The position numbers and the translations under genes are program-made. DNA of 30,026 nucleotides from Saprospiraceae bacterium UBA2365 (GTDB lineage Bacteria; Bacteroidota; Bacteroidia; Chitinophagales; Saprospiraceae). Within the stretch, counting starts at the first letter, position 1, and the number at the start of each line of letters is the position of its first letter. The stretch is taken from positions 1 to 30,026 of the forward strand of contig DDTL01000043.1 in the NCBI GenBank assembly GCA_002344345.1, given 5' to 3'. The notes under the pieces are model-generated. The model was not told the DNA's origin, did no database searches, and saw only the letters and a list, made by a program, of their open reading frames with translations. Below, piece after piece: positions 7,725 through 16,507 of this stretch.

Positions 7725-9146
7725 TTACTCTGTCTTGATCACTTTTTTGATCACCATACCATCACTAAAGGTGAATTTTGTAAGGTAAATTCCTTCAGGA
7801 ATATCTGAAAAATCTATTGCTCCAATCATTTCCGGCATCTTTTCTTTTCTGATCAGATTTCCATGAAAATCATAAACTTCGAATCCTAAAGGTACGCTAT
7901 TGCAACGGTAGCGAAGTAAATCAAACACGGGATTCGGAAAAACAATGACGTTTTCTTCAGTGAGCACGGGATTTTGAACATCGGTGATCATGCCGACACT
8001 GCATTCAAAATTGTAGATATTGCCTCCTGTGTTCCCCGTTCCCAACTGTCCTGTATAGTTTGAACCGGCAACACAGATTGACTCAGCATGCTCTGTCAAC
8101 ATCAGGGTATGGATGCCATAGACACTACCACCATAATACAAGCCTTTTGCCGGAGCTATAGCAACTACATTTTCTATTCCCTGGATCAGGACCGGGCTTG
8201 TTTTTTGTGTAATATCTCCGGTTCCCAGCTGCCCGAAACTGTTAAATCCCCATCCCCAAACGCTGCCATCTTTTCTGATGCCAAAGGAAAAGGATGCTCC
8301 AGCGTATATCTTTACCCAATCGTGAAATTCGCCTATCTTTGCAGGTGATTTTACAAGCGAATTGGTACCCTGACCCAATTGTCCGTTACCATTGAAACCC
8401 CATGACCAGATCGTACTGTCAGACTTCATCGCTAAGGAATACTGAAACCCTGCAGATACCTCCACCCAATCTCCAGAATCAGAAATGAGCGTAGGTATGA
8501 AAGATTGGGAAAGCGATGGATTGCCTAACTGAAAAGTACCATTATCACCCCAGGCCCATAAATTACCATACTCATCCACACCGAGCGAGTGATATCCTCC
8601 GGCACTGGCTGTCAGCCATTTGGTTCCAGGTATTATTTCTACAGGACTGAATACATCTGAAGGTGTCTCAATACCTGCTGCACCGGTACCATTATAACCC
8701 CAAGCCCATAGGCTACTGTCCTGTTTTAATGCAAGACAATGAACCTGACCAGCCGTGATTTGAGCCCAATCAGTATCAGTGCCTAGTTTTTGAGGGCTGC
8801 TATACTCTGTTGTGTTCCCTAAACCCAATTGTCCATTTCCATTCAATCCCCAGGACCATAAGCTTCCATCTCCGGCAATGGCCGCCGCATGAATGGCACC
8901 AACGTCTGCCCCGATCCATTTAATACTGGAATTGATCTGAGCAGGCACATTGCTTAAATTTTTATGTCCCAGCCCCAACTGTCCATTTCCATTAAATCCC
9001 CATGACCACAAAGTACTATCGGATTTAAGCGCCATACTGAATTCGGTTCCGGCATATACGTTTTTCCAGTTCAGTTGAGCTGTAAATTTTACGTTTACCC
9101 ATATCAATAAGAGACAGGTAATAATAGAAATAAGTGAACGTTTCAT
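7725..9146 (-). CDS. Secreted RCC1-repeat beta-propeller protein with T9SS sorting domain
   Basis: This is a predicted cell-surface or secreted protein of unknown ligand. The start chosen is the ATG at 9146, because it opens directly with a signal peptide (MKRSLISIITCLLLIW); a longer reading from 9224 would bury it. The mature protein has seven RCC1-type repeats, each marked by a W-x-W-G-x-N-G-x-G-Q-L-G-like motif (six clear, the seventh degenerate as AGSNYTGQLG), enough for one closed seven-bladed propeller. The last about 75 residues, from VFPNPVFDLL onward, form a Por-type type IX secretion sorting domain. The protein is about 473 aa from this start. RCC1 propellers usually bind proteins; a catalytic role is not indicated. 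It is followed by a terminator and preceded by a DUF4440-like lipoprotein gene. Confidence 0.9.
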   Translation of the reverse strand: MKRSLISIITCLLLIWVNVKFTAQLNWKNVYAGTEFSMALKSDSTLWSWGFNGNGQLGLGHKNLSNVPAQINSSIKWIGADVGAIHAAAIAGDGSLWSWGLNGNGQLGLGNTTEYSSPQKLGTDTDWAQITAGQVHCLALKQDSSLWAWGYNGTGAAGIETPSDVFSPVEIIPGTKWLTASAGGYHSLGVDEYGNLWAWGDNGTFQLGNPSLSQSFIPTLISDSGDWVEVSAGFQYSLAMKSDSTIWSWGFNGNGQLGQGTNSLVKSPAKIGEFHDWVKIYAGASFSFGIRKDGSVWGWGFNSFGQLGTGDITQKTSPVLIQGIENVVAIAPAKGLYYGGSVYGIHTLMLTEHAESICVAGSNYTGQLGTGNTGGNIYNFECSVGMITDVQNPVLTEENVIVFPNPVFDLLRYRCNSVPLGFEVYDFHGNLIRKEKMPEMIGAIDFSDIPEGIYLTKFTFSDGMVIKKVIKTE

Positions 9147-9259
9147 TTTTTGATAATTTTTAGTTAGATAAACCAGAAAAAATTGAATTATAATAAGATA
9201 TTTAGGTTGATTGTGTTCAACCAACTAAAAAAAACTAAGCGTGAAGGTTTTTCAGTTCG

Positions 9260-9697
9260 TTAATCCCATACATATTTCCAACTCTTATCCGCTTGTTTTT
9301 TCCAAACTGTATGGAAAACACCGTTCAACTCAATTTTCTCGCCTGTTTCATTGGTTAATGTCCATAAATATTTTCCATATGTATAAGCCATGGTGCCACA
9401 TTCAGAAACTTCTATGAAATCAGGCGTCCATAATACTTTTGCTCCGACAGGTGTATTTTGGTCATAATATTTTTTGATCTCATCCTTTCCAATGATGAGT
9501 GTATCATTTTCTCTTTTGATCACAGCATTGTCATCCGCAAAAAAATAAAATGCTTCAGGAATGCCTTTTTCAGCTGCCATCTTCTCAAACGCTTTTTCGG
9601 CTGCAAAGATTTCTTTTTTAGTAGCCTCCTTGTCTTTAGGGGGATTGCATGCCATATAGAAAAAACTTGTCAATAAAACTAAAAAATATGTCCTCAT
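9260..9697 (-). CDS. DUF4440/SnoaL-like lipoprotein
   Basis: A 145-aa protein with a lipoprotein signal peptide ending at Cys17 (FFYMAC), so it is probably membrane-anchored in the envelope. Residues about 28-145 follow the NTF2-like DUF4440 pattern: an N-terminal helix (AAEKAFEKMAAEKG), then ADDNAVIKRENDTLIIGKDEI and a final beta sheet with GVFHTVWKKQ and SWKYVWD. Such domains are cone-shaped folds that often bind small ligands; no catalytic residues can be assigned. It lies upstream of the RCC1 gene on the same strand with 113 bases between, so co-transcription is possible but not certain. The family call is from pattern only. Confidence 0.8.
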   Translation of the reverse strand: MRTYFLVLLTSFFYMACNPPKDKEATKKEIFAAEKAFEKMAAEKGIPEAFYFFADDNAVIKRENDTLIIGKDEIKKYYDQNTPVGAKVLWTPDFIEVSECGTMAYTYGKYLWTLTNETGEKIELNGVFHTVWKKQADKSWKYVWD

Positions 9698-9705
9698 ATA
9701 AAACG

Positions 9706-9730
9706 GATTAAATTATTGAAACTTAATCCA
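9706..9730. promoter_or_regulatory. Inverted repeat upstream of the DUF4440-like gene
   Basis: GGATTAA (9706-9712) and TTAATCC (9724-9730) form a perfect 7-bp inverted repeat with an 11-base spacer, 9 to 33 bases upstream of the start codon. It could be an operator or a leader hairpin; no recognised factor is assigned. Confidence 0.35.
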
Positions 9731-10072
9731 AAATAATAATAAAACCAATACAATTGAATGATTTTTGTATATTTTGGAAATAAATGCTTATTTTTTTTGA
9801 ATAAAATCTATTTTTTCGGGGAAAATAGTCTGTTTTATAGGAAAAATGAAAATTGTAGATCTAATTCGGATTTGAGTTGAAATATACAATCTTTTGTCAG
9901 ATATTGATTTCAATTATAAAAATTTGTTGCAGTAGAAAGATTTGTCCGATGGATTCAGATCAAAAAATTGTTTTCGTTATTTTTTGAAGTGGCATAAGAA
10001 AAGTTTTCACCAATTGAGAAGAAATATTAGAAGGACAGGTTAAGTTAATTGCTGAGTAAAATTCATTTTTAA
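9731..10072. other. AT-rich non-coding gap
   Basis: About 340 bases, strongly AT-rich, with no ORF worth calling and no RNA gene or strong hairpin seen. It should hold the promoter of the DUF4440-like gene (-) and the 3' end of the next minus-strand gene. Confidence 0.5.
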
Positions 10073-11329
10073 TCAAATAACCGATTTCTTTTTACCTGCA
10101 ATCTGTACCTGTAAATAATGAGGAAGTTTGGCGGATTGCTGCATCAGTTTGTCTTCATAAGCTTTCCGAGACTTATCATCCCGGATAAGCAGGATATAAT
10201 CTTTGAAAATGAGATAAAAAATCAACCGGTTATAGTCATCCAGTTCATCATCCCCAATGATCGTTAATATTTGCTCCTCGATCTCAGTTCTGTTTTGACT
10301 TTCGTATAAGACATTTTCTACCATTCCGATGCTTGGGAAATAATGGTGATAACCCGGATTTTCAGTTCTGAAGCTGATGCCTAGCAAGAGATCCGGTACA
10401 TTGATCTTCAATTCTTCCAACTCTTTAATATAAGTATTCCGGTTGACCAGTTGGGTAGGTCCATACCTTCTTTCAAACCGGTAGTTCATGATATCCAGAT
10501 GAGCTTTGATAAAAACCTGCCAGTTGGCAGTTTCTGCAGAAAGCAGTGCGATATTGAAAGCATGTTGTTGTGGTCTGCTGTCAAGACTGCATGTTCCGAG
10601 AACCTTTAATTTGCGAAGCGAATCAAGTAATACCTTCATGCTGTCAATGGACAATGAAAGCCAATTATCCGGTAAAGCGATCCAGCCTTCCCTCGTTTTT
10701 TCACTGTTGGTGTTATGAGTGGTATCTGTCATGCAAACTGCATAAGAGATCATTTCGGCATAATTATCCGGAATTTCAATGGTTTCAAAATCCTGTGGTA
10801 TATAAATCGCTTTAAGATAACCCTTCAGGTGTTTTGTCCTGGGCTGGTATTCGAAAACCCAATGAGTCTCTTTGGCCCTCAATGATTCAAGTGTTTCTTT
10901 ATCAGGGTAAAAACTGTAACTGTTTCCATTTTTCACATCCAAATGGAGGTATTCGATCAATTCATCCTTGTCATCCAACAGATATTTATTTCTTACTATC
11001 AGGACATCTTTTTGAAATTTTGCAGTAGAGTATTTTTTAATAAACTTTTCAAATGAAATATTATCTGCTATGTCATTCATGGCTTTTTCAATATCACCCT
11101 TTTCCATTCTGATGGCATAACCGATCGTCTGTGGTTTGGAATAATGACTGGATTTCTTGCCGGAATTGCTGAATTGTGTATTCAGTGAATCTACGATACC
11201 TGTTAGTCGGTTTATGGTGTAATGACAATAGAGCAGACCTTCCTTATCTACAATAAACTCTGTAAACTGACCGGAAGCAGTGGTGCACAAAAAACCGGCA
11301 AAAAGATATAGTATAATTCTTTTCATCAT
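10073..11329 (-). CDS. Hypothetical exported protein
   Basis: No family is recognised. The start chosen is ATG at 11329 (the next codon is also ATG), because the protein then opens with a good signal peptide, MMKRIILYLFAGFLCTTASG; an upstream reading from 11398 adds 23 residues of non-signal sequence and would run into the region of the preceding gene's terminator. The mature part (about 395 aa) is mixed alpha/beta, rich in charged and aromatic residues, without membrane spans, repeats or a C-terminal sorting domain. Three cysteines (in the LYCHY, YAVCMTD and LGTCSLD segments) could be oxidised. Neighbours do not suggest a role. It is probably a periplasmic or lineage-specific protein. Confidence 0.75.
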   Translation of the reverse strand: MMKRIILYLFAGFLCTTASGQFTEFIVDKEGLLYCHYTINRLTGIVDSLNTQFSNSGKKSSHYSKPQTIGYAIRMEKGDIEKAMNDIADNISFEKFIKKYSTAKFQKDVLIVRNKYLLDDKDELIEYLHLDVKNGNSYSFYPDKETLESLRAKETHWVFEYQPRTKHLKGYLKAIYIPQDFETIEIPDNYAEMISYAVCMTDTTHNTNSEKTREGWIALPDNWLSLSIDSMKVLLDSLRKLKVLGTCSLDSRPQQHAFNIALLSAETANWQVFIKAHLDIMNYRFERRYGPTQLVNRNTYIKELEELKINVPDLLLGISFRTENPGYHHYFPSIGMVENVLYESQNRTEIEEQILTIIGDDELDDYNRLIFYLIFKDYILLIRDDKSRKAYEDKLMQQSAKLPHYLQVQIAGKKKSVI

Positions 11330-11410
11330 AAGCCCTGTAAATATAAGATAATTTTTCAGGGTTAAATGCTGTAAGGGCTTTGATTTTTTTTCATGCAAAT
11401 TTGAAGGTAA

Positions 11411-11440
11411 AAAAACCGTTCCTTTTCTGAAACGGTTTTT
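11411..11440 (-). terminator. Hairpin terminator downstream of the small ORF at 11477
   Basis: AAAAACCGTT (11411-11420) pairs with AACGGTTTTT (11431-11440) around a 10-nt loop. On the minus strand the stem runs into a T-run, so it can end transcripts of the ORF at 11477-11869 and insulate the exported-protein gene downstream. Confidence 0.75.
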
Positions 11441-11476
11441 CTATCCGGGAAAGTTTATTTAAAATCTATCAAACCT

Positions 11477-11869
11477 TCAATTTTTGATGCATTGTTTGAG
11501 GAGATCTACAAAGGTCCAGATCCTTACATGCCGCCAAAGTATCGCACATTCTCTGTTCACATCGGCCATTTCTTCGGTACCATTGATTGTAAGTACTCTT
11601 CCATCCTTCATAGTAAGGAAAACATGATAAACTAAATGAGGCCTTTGATGAACAACAGGATTGGCTAGTCTAGATGCCAGAATTGCCGCTTTGAAATCCT
11701 CCTTCCTTGGAGCCGTAAAACTTGATTCATCCGGGAATTGCAGGGTAACAGGATAATTGAAATTGAAACATTTTTTTGCACGATTCATTGGCATGGTTTC
11801 AACCTCCAGAGCGTCAAAAGGCACTTTTTCAAAGTTTGCGAAAGCAAGTGCCAGGTCATTTTCACCCAC
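11477..11869 (-). CDS. Hypothetical small protein, possibly 5'-truncated by a repeat
   Basis: A 130-aa reading frame from a GTG at 11869. No family is recognised. The frame stays open only six more codons upstream (reading GICTIE) before a TAA at 11888-11890, which is where the intergenic repeat copy 2 begins. The sequence starts abruptly inside what looks like folded protein (GENDLALAFANFEKV), with no signal peptide. The residues look like real protein (balanced composition; segments such as AILASRLANPVVHQRPHLVY) and a terminator follows, so it is probably a gene or the 3' remnant of one. Either GTG is the true start and it makes a small cytoplasmic protein, or the original N-terminus was lost when the repeat arrived. 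Confidence 0.5.
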   Translation of the reverse strand: MGENDLALAFANFEKVPFDALEVETMPMNRAKKCFNFNYPVTLQFPDESSFTAPRKEDFKAAILASRLANPVVHQRPHLVYHVFLTMKDGRVLTINGTEEMADVNRECAILWRHVRIWTFVDLLKQCIKN

Positions 11870-11889
11870 CTCGATGGTGCAGATACCTT

Positions 11890-12027
11890 AGCTGGACGAG
11901 CCTGCCCTTAAGGAGGGATTGACCCCGTTGGATATGCATCCTACGGGGTTAAAATTCTGTGTGGTCTAATTTCTAAGATCAAAATTCTTTAAAGTTCTGC
12001 CAAAAAACACACGAATTCAATTTTTAA
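11890..12027. repeat. Intergenic repeat family, copy 2, with 26-bp palindrome
   Basis: Same block order as the copy at 7461-7619. The head AGCTGGACGAGCC is at 11890-11902. The palindrome at 11923-11948 has arms CCCCGTTGGAT and ATCCTACGGGG with loop ATGC. The tail at 11995-12027 is 33 nt with two differences from copy 1. Head-to-palindrome distance is 20 bases here against 42 in copy 1. A CCTGCCC (11901-11907), the reverse complement of the GGGCAGG next to the copy-1 palindrome, is also present. It lies between the start of a small minus-strand ORF and glgB. Confidence 0.85.
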
Positions 12028-12101
12028 GACACTAACTTTATAGAAAATTTGCCGGGATTTCATTTTAACCCGAACAGATATTATAAAAACGAACAAATAC
12101 C

Positions 12102-14120
12102 ATGACTAAAACAATCTTACCTCTCGTTCAAAATGATTCCTGGCTTGAGCCGGTAAATGATGCAGTTAACTACAGATGGGAAAGATATTGCAACCGGCTG
12201 AAACAGATTGAAGCTAAGTATGGGAGTTTGCAGAATTTTGCCAAAGCGGACGAGTTTTTGGGGTTCAATTATGACAAACAAAGGAAAGGATGGTGGTACA
12301 GGGAATGGGCGCCGGCAGCCGAAGCTTTATATCTCATGGGAGATTTCAACCATTGGGATCAGTTTTCACATCCTTTATTCAATGATCGTGGAGTTTGGGA
12401 AATATTTTTGGATGATGAAACGTACGCCCATTGTTTTGTTCATCAAAGCTTGTTTAAGGTTGTGGTTCACGGTGGTGGCAGGATTTTGGAACGAATCCCT
12501 GTCTATGCCAAAAGGGTTGTACAGGATGAAAATACAAAGGATTTTTCCGGGCAATTGTGGTATCCGAAAAAAAAATATAAGTTCAAATATGATACACCCA
12601 AAGTATTACCTGATGAGGCTTTATTCATCTATGAATCTCATGTTGGTATGGCACAGGAGACTGAAAGTGTAGGTAGTTATGATGAGTTTCGTAAAAACGT
12701 ACTTCCCAGGGTTGTTAAAGCTGGTTATAATGTGGTACAGTTGATGGCGATTGCAGAGCATCCATATTATGGTTCTTTTGGTTACCATGTTTCCGGATTT
12801 TTTGCTCCGAGTTCCAGATTCGGTACGCCGGAAGAACTTAAAGAACTGATCGATGCTGCCCATCAAATGGGTTTGCTGGTGATCATGGATGTAGTGCATT
12901 CACACACAGTAAAGAATGTGCGCGAAGGGTTGAATCTTTTTGATGGAACCGACTATCAGTATACCCATGCCGGAGCTCGCGGAGATCATCCGCAATGGGA
13001 TTCCAAACTATTTGACTATGGCAAGGAAGAAGTACAAAAATTCCTGTTGTCCAATCTGCGATATTGGATGGAAGAATTCAGATTTGATGGTTTCCGGTTT
13101 GACGGAGTTACTTCGATGATGTACCTGCATCATGGTATGGGTGTAGATTTCGGAAAGCCTGATCAGTATTTTACAGATGGCGTTGAATATGATGCCATCA
13201 CCTATCTTCAATTGGCCAATGAATTGATCCACCGGATCAATCCGGATGTCATTTCCATCGCTGAAGATGTAAGCGGGATGCCAGGATTGTGCAGTCCTGT
13301 TGAATATGGCGGATTGGGTTTTGATTTCAGATTAGGTATGGGTTTACCTGATTTTTGGATAAAGTTGCTAAAGGATCAAAGGGATGAGGATTGGAACATC
13401 AGTGAAATGTTCCATACGATGACCAACAGGCTTTTTACTGTCAAAACGATTGCTTATTGTGAATCCCATGATCAGGCGCTGGTAGGTGATAAAACCATTG
13501 CATTCAGGCTGATGGACAAGGAAATGTATTTTCACATGGCAAAAGATGATCAAAATCTGGTCATTGATCGTGGAATGGCCTTGCATAAGATGATTCGACT
13601 TTTTACGATCAGTCTGGGCGGTGATGCCTGGCTAAATTTTATGGGCAATGAATTCGGCCATCCTGAATGGATTGATTTTCCACGAGAAGGGAATAATTGG
13701 AGTTATGCCCATGCTCGCAGACAATGGTCTCTGACCGAAAAGGATTATTTGAAATATCATTATTTGCAGGACTTTGACCGGGCAATGCTAGACCTTATAC
13801 GTTCGAAAAACATTATGACTTCAGCGCCTCCATGGCTTTTGTTGGAAGATCATGACAATAAAACCCTTGTTTTTGAACGAAATCACCTGGTCTTTGTGTT
13901 CAACTGGCATCCTTACATTGCCATCCCTGACTATGAAATTCCTTTAAAGCAAACAGGAGATTACCGGATATTGCTGAGTTCTGATGATAAATGCTTTGGT
14001 GGTTTTGGCAGACTCGATATCGGATTGTATTATCCATCCTATCTGGAAGGCGATCAACCCCGGATGAAGATCTATAATGTCAACAGAGCAGCTCTCGTAT
14101 TGGAAAGAGTAGAAGATTGA
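12102..14120 (+). CDS. glgB: 1,4-alpha-glucan branching enzyme (GH13_8 type)
   Basis: The enzyme introduces alpha-1,6 branches into glycogen. At 672 aa with one N-terminal CBM48-like domain (about 60-155), it resembles the eukaryote-like GH13_8 branching enzymes rather than the longer E. coli GlgB. GH13 motifs are complete: DVVHSH at 263-268; GFRFDGVTSM with nucleophile Asp334; IAEDVSG with acid/base Glu388; CESHDQ with transition-state Asp457. The segment YGSFGYHVSGFFAPSSRFGT (223-242) is typical of this subfamily. A small all-beta C-terminal domain ends the protein. No other glycogen gene is in the window, so the gene stands apart from a glg operon. The promoter was not identified; copy 2 of the intergenic repeat lies 74 bases upstream. 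Confidence 0.95.
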   Translation: MTKTILPLVQNDSWLEPVNDAVNYRWERYCNRLKQIEAKYGSLQNFAKADEFLGFNYDKQRKGWWYREWAPAAEALYLMGDFNHWDQFSHPLFNDRGVWEIFLDDETYAHCFVHQSLFKVVVHGGGRILERIPVYAKRVVQDENTKDFSGQLWYPKKKYKFKYDTPKVLPDEALFIYESHVGMAQETESVGSYDEFRKNVLPRVVKAGYNVVQLMAIAEHPYYGSFGYHVSGFFAPSSRFGTPEELKELIDAAHQMGLLVIMDVVHSHTVKNVREGLNLFDGTDYQYTHAGARGDHPQWDSKLFDYGKEEVQKFLLSNLRYWMEEFRFDGFRFDGVTSMMYLHHGMGVDFGKPDQYFTDGVEYDAITYLQLANELIHRINPDVISIAEDVSGMPGLCSPVEYGGLGFDFRLGMGLPDFWIKLLKDQRDEDWNISEMFHTMTNRLFTVKTIAYCESHDQALVGDKTIAFRLMDKEMYFHMAKDDQNLVIDRGMALHKMIRLFTISLGGDAWLNFMGNEFGHPEWIDFPREGNNWSYAHARRQWSLTEKDYLKYHYLQDFDRAMLDLIRSKNIMTSAPPWLLLEDHDNKTLVFERNHLVFVFNWHPYIAIPDYEIPLKQTGDYRILLSSDDKCFGGFGRLDIGLYYPSYLEGDQPRMKIYNVNRAALVLERVED

Positions 14121-14167
14121 TCTTTGCCATACAAATTAATTATTCAACTGAAACATCGTTAAATCAA

Positions 14168-14557
14168 ATGAATAGTGAAATCCTCGAATACAATGATCAT
14201 CTCACTGGAAATGAGAGAGATATATGTCATGAATTGGCCACAACTATCTACGCACACTTCAATGAAAGCACATCCAGAATCTGGCACGGACATCCGGTAT
14301 GGTTTCTGAATGAAAACCCGGTAGCGGGATATAGCAAAGTAAAAGCCGGGATCAAATTGATTTTCTGGAGCGGACAATCATTTGCTGAACCCGGATTGAC
14401 AGCTTCGGGAAAGTTCAAAGCAGCGGAGATTGTGTATACTTCCATTGATCAGATAAACAAAGGAGATTTAATGCGCTGGCTTGACAAATCAAAAAGCATT
14501 CAATGGGATTACAAAAACATAGTTAAAAGGAAAGGTGTATTGGAACGACTAAAATAG
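14168..14557 (+). CDS. DUF1801 family protein
   Basis: A cytoplasmic protein of about 129 aa from the ATG at 14168. An earlier ATG at 14117 overlaps the glgB stop, but the added 17 residues do not look like the family, so the later start is preferred. The pattern RIWHGHPVWFLNENPVAGY followed by KLIFWSGQSF matches the DUF1801 (YdhG-like) fold, a small domain related to frataxin/YjbR shapes whose biochemical role is not settled. It sits 47 bases after glgB on the same strand and may be co-transcribed, but a functional link to glycogen is not indicated. Confidence 0.8.
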   Translation: MNSEILEYNDHLTGNERDICHELATTIYAHFNESTSRIWHGHPVWFLNENPVAGYSKVKAGIKLIFWSGQSFAEPGLTASGKFKAAEIVYTSIDQINKGDLMRWLDKSKSIQWDYKNIVKRKGVLERLK

Positions 14558-14718
14558 CGGCTATTGGTGTATTCCGGAACACGTTCGACTCTTGTTTAAG
14601 CCCGTTTTTCAAACAAGCAATTAGGGAAAACAAAATGCCATGCAAAAACGTTTATACCCTATTTGACCATGCTTGGATTTTTCAATGATAATTAATTTCG
14701 ATAAAACAATTTTTTAAT

Positions 14719-15135
14719 ATGAGTATTAAATCTGTCTACATCAATTTGCCGGTAAAAGATCTTACAAAAACCAGGGCATTCTGGACTGCACTTGGTTTCA
14801 CCTTCAACGAACAATTCAGCGATGACAAAGCTTTATGCCTTGTTTTGAATGAAGGTTCGATTTACTCCATGCTCATAACGCAGGATTATTTTACTACCTT
14901 CACCAACAGACCTTTGTGCGATGGAACTATGACTCAGGTGCTTCTTGCTATCGAGGTGGACAGTCGGCTTAAGGTTGATGAAATCGTTCAGGCCGCCATG
15001 GCCAACGGAGCAAACAGGTATCGTGATGCAGCAGATCATGGTTGGATGTATTACGACAGTTTTGCAGATCCGGATGGTCACCAATGGGAAATTATGTTTT
15101 CAGATTTTGATCAAATGCCGGAGCAAAATGGTTGA
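14719..15135 (+). CDS. VOC superfamily protein (glyoxalase/dioxygenase-like)
   Basis: A 138-aa protein of the vicinal oxygen chelate fold. The first beta-alpha-beta module opens with VYINLPVKDLTKTRAFWTAL and the second ends in FADPDGHQWEIMF, the usual VOC closing motif. In this subgroup the first metal-ligand position is Asn9 instead of His, as in several uncharacterised VOC proteins, so glyoxalase I activity should not be assumed. The stop codon overlaps the start of a second VOC gene by 8 bases, so the two are probably translated together. The 161 bases before it hold a weak 7-bp hairpin (14591-14617) and nothing else seen. Confidence 0.88.
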   Translation: MSIKSVYINLPVKDLTKTRAFWTALGFTFNEQFSDDKALCLVLNEGSIYSMLITQDYFTTFTNRPLCDGTMTQVLLAIEVDSRLKVDEIVQAAMANGANRYRDAADHGWMYYDSFADPDGHQWEIMFSDFDQMPEQNG

Positions 15136-15613
15136 TCAAAAAATGACGATCTGCCTTTGGTTTGATGATCAGGCAGAAGAAGCAGCTTTGTACTACAAAG
15201 GTATTTTTGATAACTTTTCTATCGGACGGATAAGCCGGTACGGCAAGGAAGGATTTGAATACCATCAAAAACCTGTTGGAACGGTGATGGCCATAGAATT
15301 TTCAATCAATGGCATGAATTTTCTGGGTTTGAACGGCGGAAACCAGTTTTCATTCAATGAGGCGACTTCCATAATGGTTCATTGCCAGACACAGGATGAA
15401 ATCGACCATTTGTGGGGAAAACTTACGCATGGAGGTCAGGAAGGACCTTGTGGCTGGTTGAAAGATCGTTTTGGAGTATCCTGGCAAATTGTACCAAATG
15501 TATTTACCGAGATCCTTGCCTGCGGCAACAATGAAAAAATCGAAAGGGCCACCGGTGCATTTTTGAAAATGACAAAACCGGTCATTGAAGACATCATTCA
15601 GGCAGGTAAATAA
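15128..15613 (+). CDS. VOC superfamily protein, PhnB-like (3-dmu-9_3-mt type)
   Basis: A 161-aa protein starting at the ATG at 15128, which overlaps the preceding VOC gene by 8 bases; a much longer reading from 14945 is only that gene read in another frame. The segment ICLWFDDQAEEAALYYKGIF and the ending GWLKDRFGVSWQIVPNVFTE are typical of the PhnB-like group, often annotated as 3-demethylubiquinone methyltransferase-like although most members have no shown methyltransferase activity. The real substrate is unknown. Tandem VOC genes may form a pair of related small enzymes or resistance proteins. Confidence 0.88.
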   Translation: MVDQKMTICLWFDDQAEEAALYYKGIFDNFSIGRISRYGKEGFEYHQKPVGTVMAIEFSINGMNFLGLNGGNQFSFNEATSIMVHCQTQDEIDHLWGKLTHGGQEGPCGWLKDRFGVSWQIVPNVFTEILACGNNEKIERATGAFLKMTKPVIEDIIQAGK

Positions 15614-15853
15614 TGTATTTTTCTACATTGAAATCTGACACGGCCAGCAATAGGAAGTATTTGAATATGAGTTATAGATCATTGAATTTCATACAATGAA
15701 GCAGATTTATACAAAAACAACATTTTCAGATTGATGGATGAAGCTGAATCTATATGGATAGTTCTCAAAGGTGTTATTACCTGGTCGTTTTGCATTTGAG
15801 ACAAAACAGGATGATATTTTTTTACAAAAATTTCAGCGGTTAATTGCTTTATA

Positions 15854-16435
15854 TCAAGGATTGCCTGAAGAACTTAGTTCTCTGAGCATTGTTTCCTCTA
15901 TTTTTCCTGAGAATTTTCGTTTTACTTCAAATCTCGTGAAGTGCAAATCGGACATGAATCCAAAACCATAGGTGGTGTCGCCCTTACCCGGTTGTGTCAA
16001 ACGGATAAATTTGTCAGTGTAAATCTTCTGATTTCCCTCATCCCAGATCAGTTCTGAGGTTTCCAGCTTATCATTTTCAGCATTATACAATTGAACATGT
16101 TGACTGACGATCACTTTTTTCTCTTCCGGAAAACGCAGGGCATGGCCCGCTTTCAGCCATATATTTGGGCGTAAATCCTGTTGATAAAACTCAACCTGCA
16201 GACCTTTTGGGAATTCCTCAATGATCTTCCTGTCTTCTTCTCTGGTGATCATTTCAGGTGCTTTTACCGTAAGCAAAACTCTGGCAGAATCAGAATATGT
16301 CATCTCCAGATCCTTAAGTGATTCCTGCATATCACCTCCTTTTTCATATAAAGCGTCTATCTTGCTGGTATCTGCGGAGCAACCAGCCAATAGTGCCGAT
16401 AACCAAATTATTAACAACCTGCTTTTCATCTCCAA
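15854..16435 (-). CDS. lptC: LPS export periplasmic protein LptC (lipoprotein form)
   Basis: LptC bridges the LptB2FG ABC transporter to the periplasmic LptA filament in lipopolysaccharide transport. The 193-aa protein has a lipoprotein signal with lipobox ending at Cys19 (SALLAGCS), common in Bacteroidota, where LptC can be lipidated instead of held by a helix. Residues about 45-180 are the jellyroll LptC/OstA-like repeats, with motifs such as YSDSARVLLTVKAPEMI, VEFYQQD, AENDKLETSELIWDEGN and the final FGFMSDLHFTRFEV. A second ATG two codons on is an alternative start. It lies 72 bases downstream of the AbgT-family transporter gene on the same strand; the link between the two is unclear. The symbol is from pattern only. 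Confidence 0.85.
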   Translation of the reverse strand: MEMKSRLLIIWLSALLAGCSADTSKIDALYEKGGDMQESLKDLEMTYSDSARVLLTVKAPEMITREEDRKIIEEFPKGLQVEFYQQDLRPNIWLKAGHALRFPEEKKVIVSQHVQLYNAENDKLETSELIWDEGNQKIYTDKFIRLTQPGKGDTTYGFGFMSDLHFTRFEVKRKFSGKIEETMLRELSSSGNP

Positions 16436-16507
16436 TTTTTTATGGGTTTGCTGATCGATTTATTTTCACCAAAACGAGGGTCGGCGTTTAAATAGTATTT
16501 CATTCAT

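Noticed and set aside
14591..14617. Hairpin CTTGTTT / AAACAAG as a terminator after the DUF1801 gene
   Set aside because: The stem is only 7 bp, AT-rich, with a 13-nt loop and no T-run after it.
14945..15127. Longer N-terminus for the second VOC gene
   Set aside because: This part is the first VOC gene read in another frame; the PhnB-like fold begins after the ATG at 15128.
15612..15629. AATGTA / TACATT hairpin at the stop codon of the second VOC gene
   Set aside because: Six AT-rich pairs without a T-run; likely chance.
15771..15971. 66-codon + strand frame at the end of lptC
   Set aside because: It mostly overlaps the coding part of lptC on the other strand and has no recognisable product.
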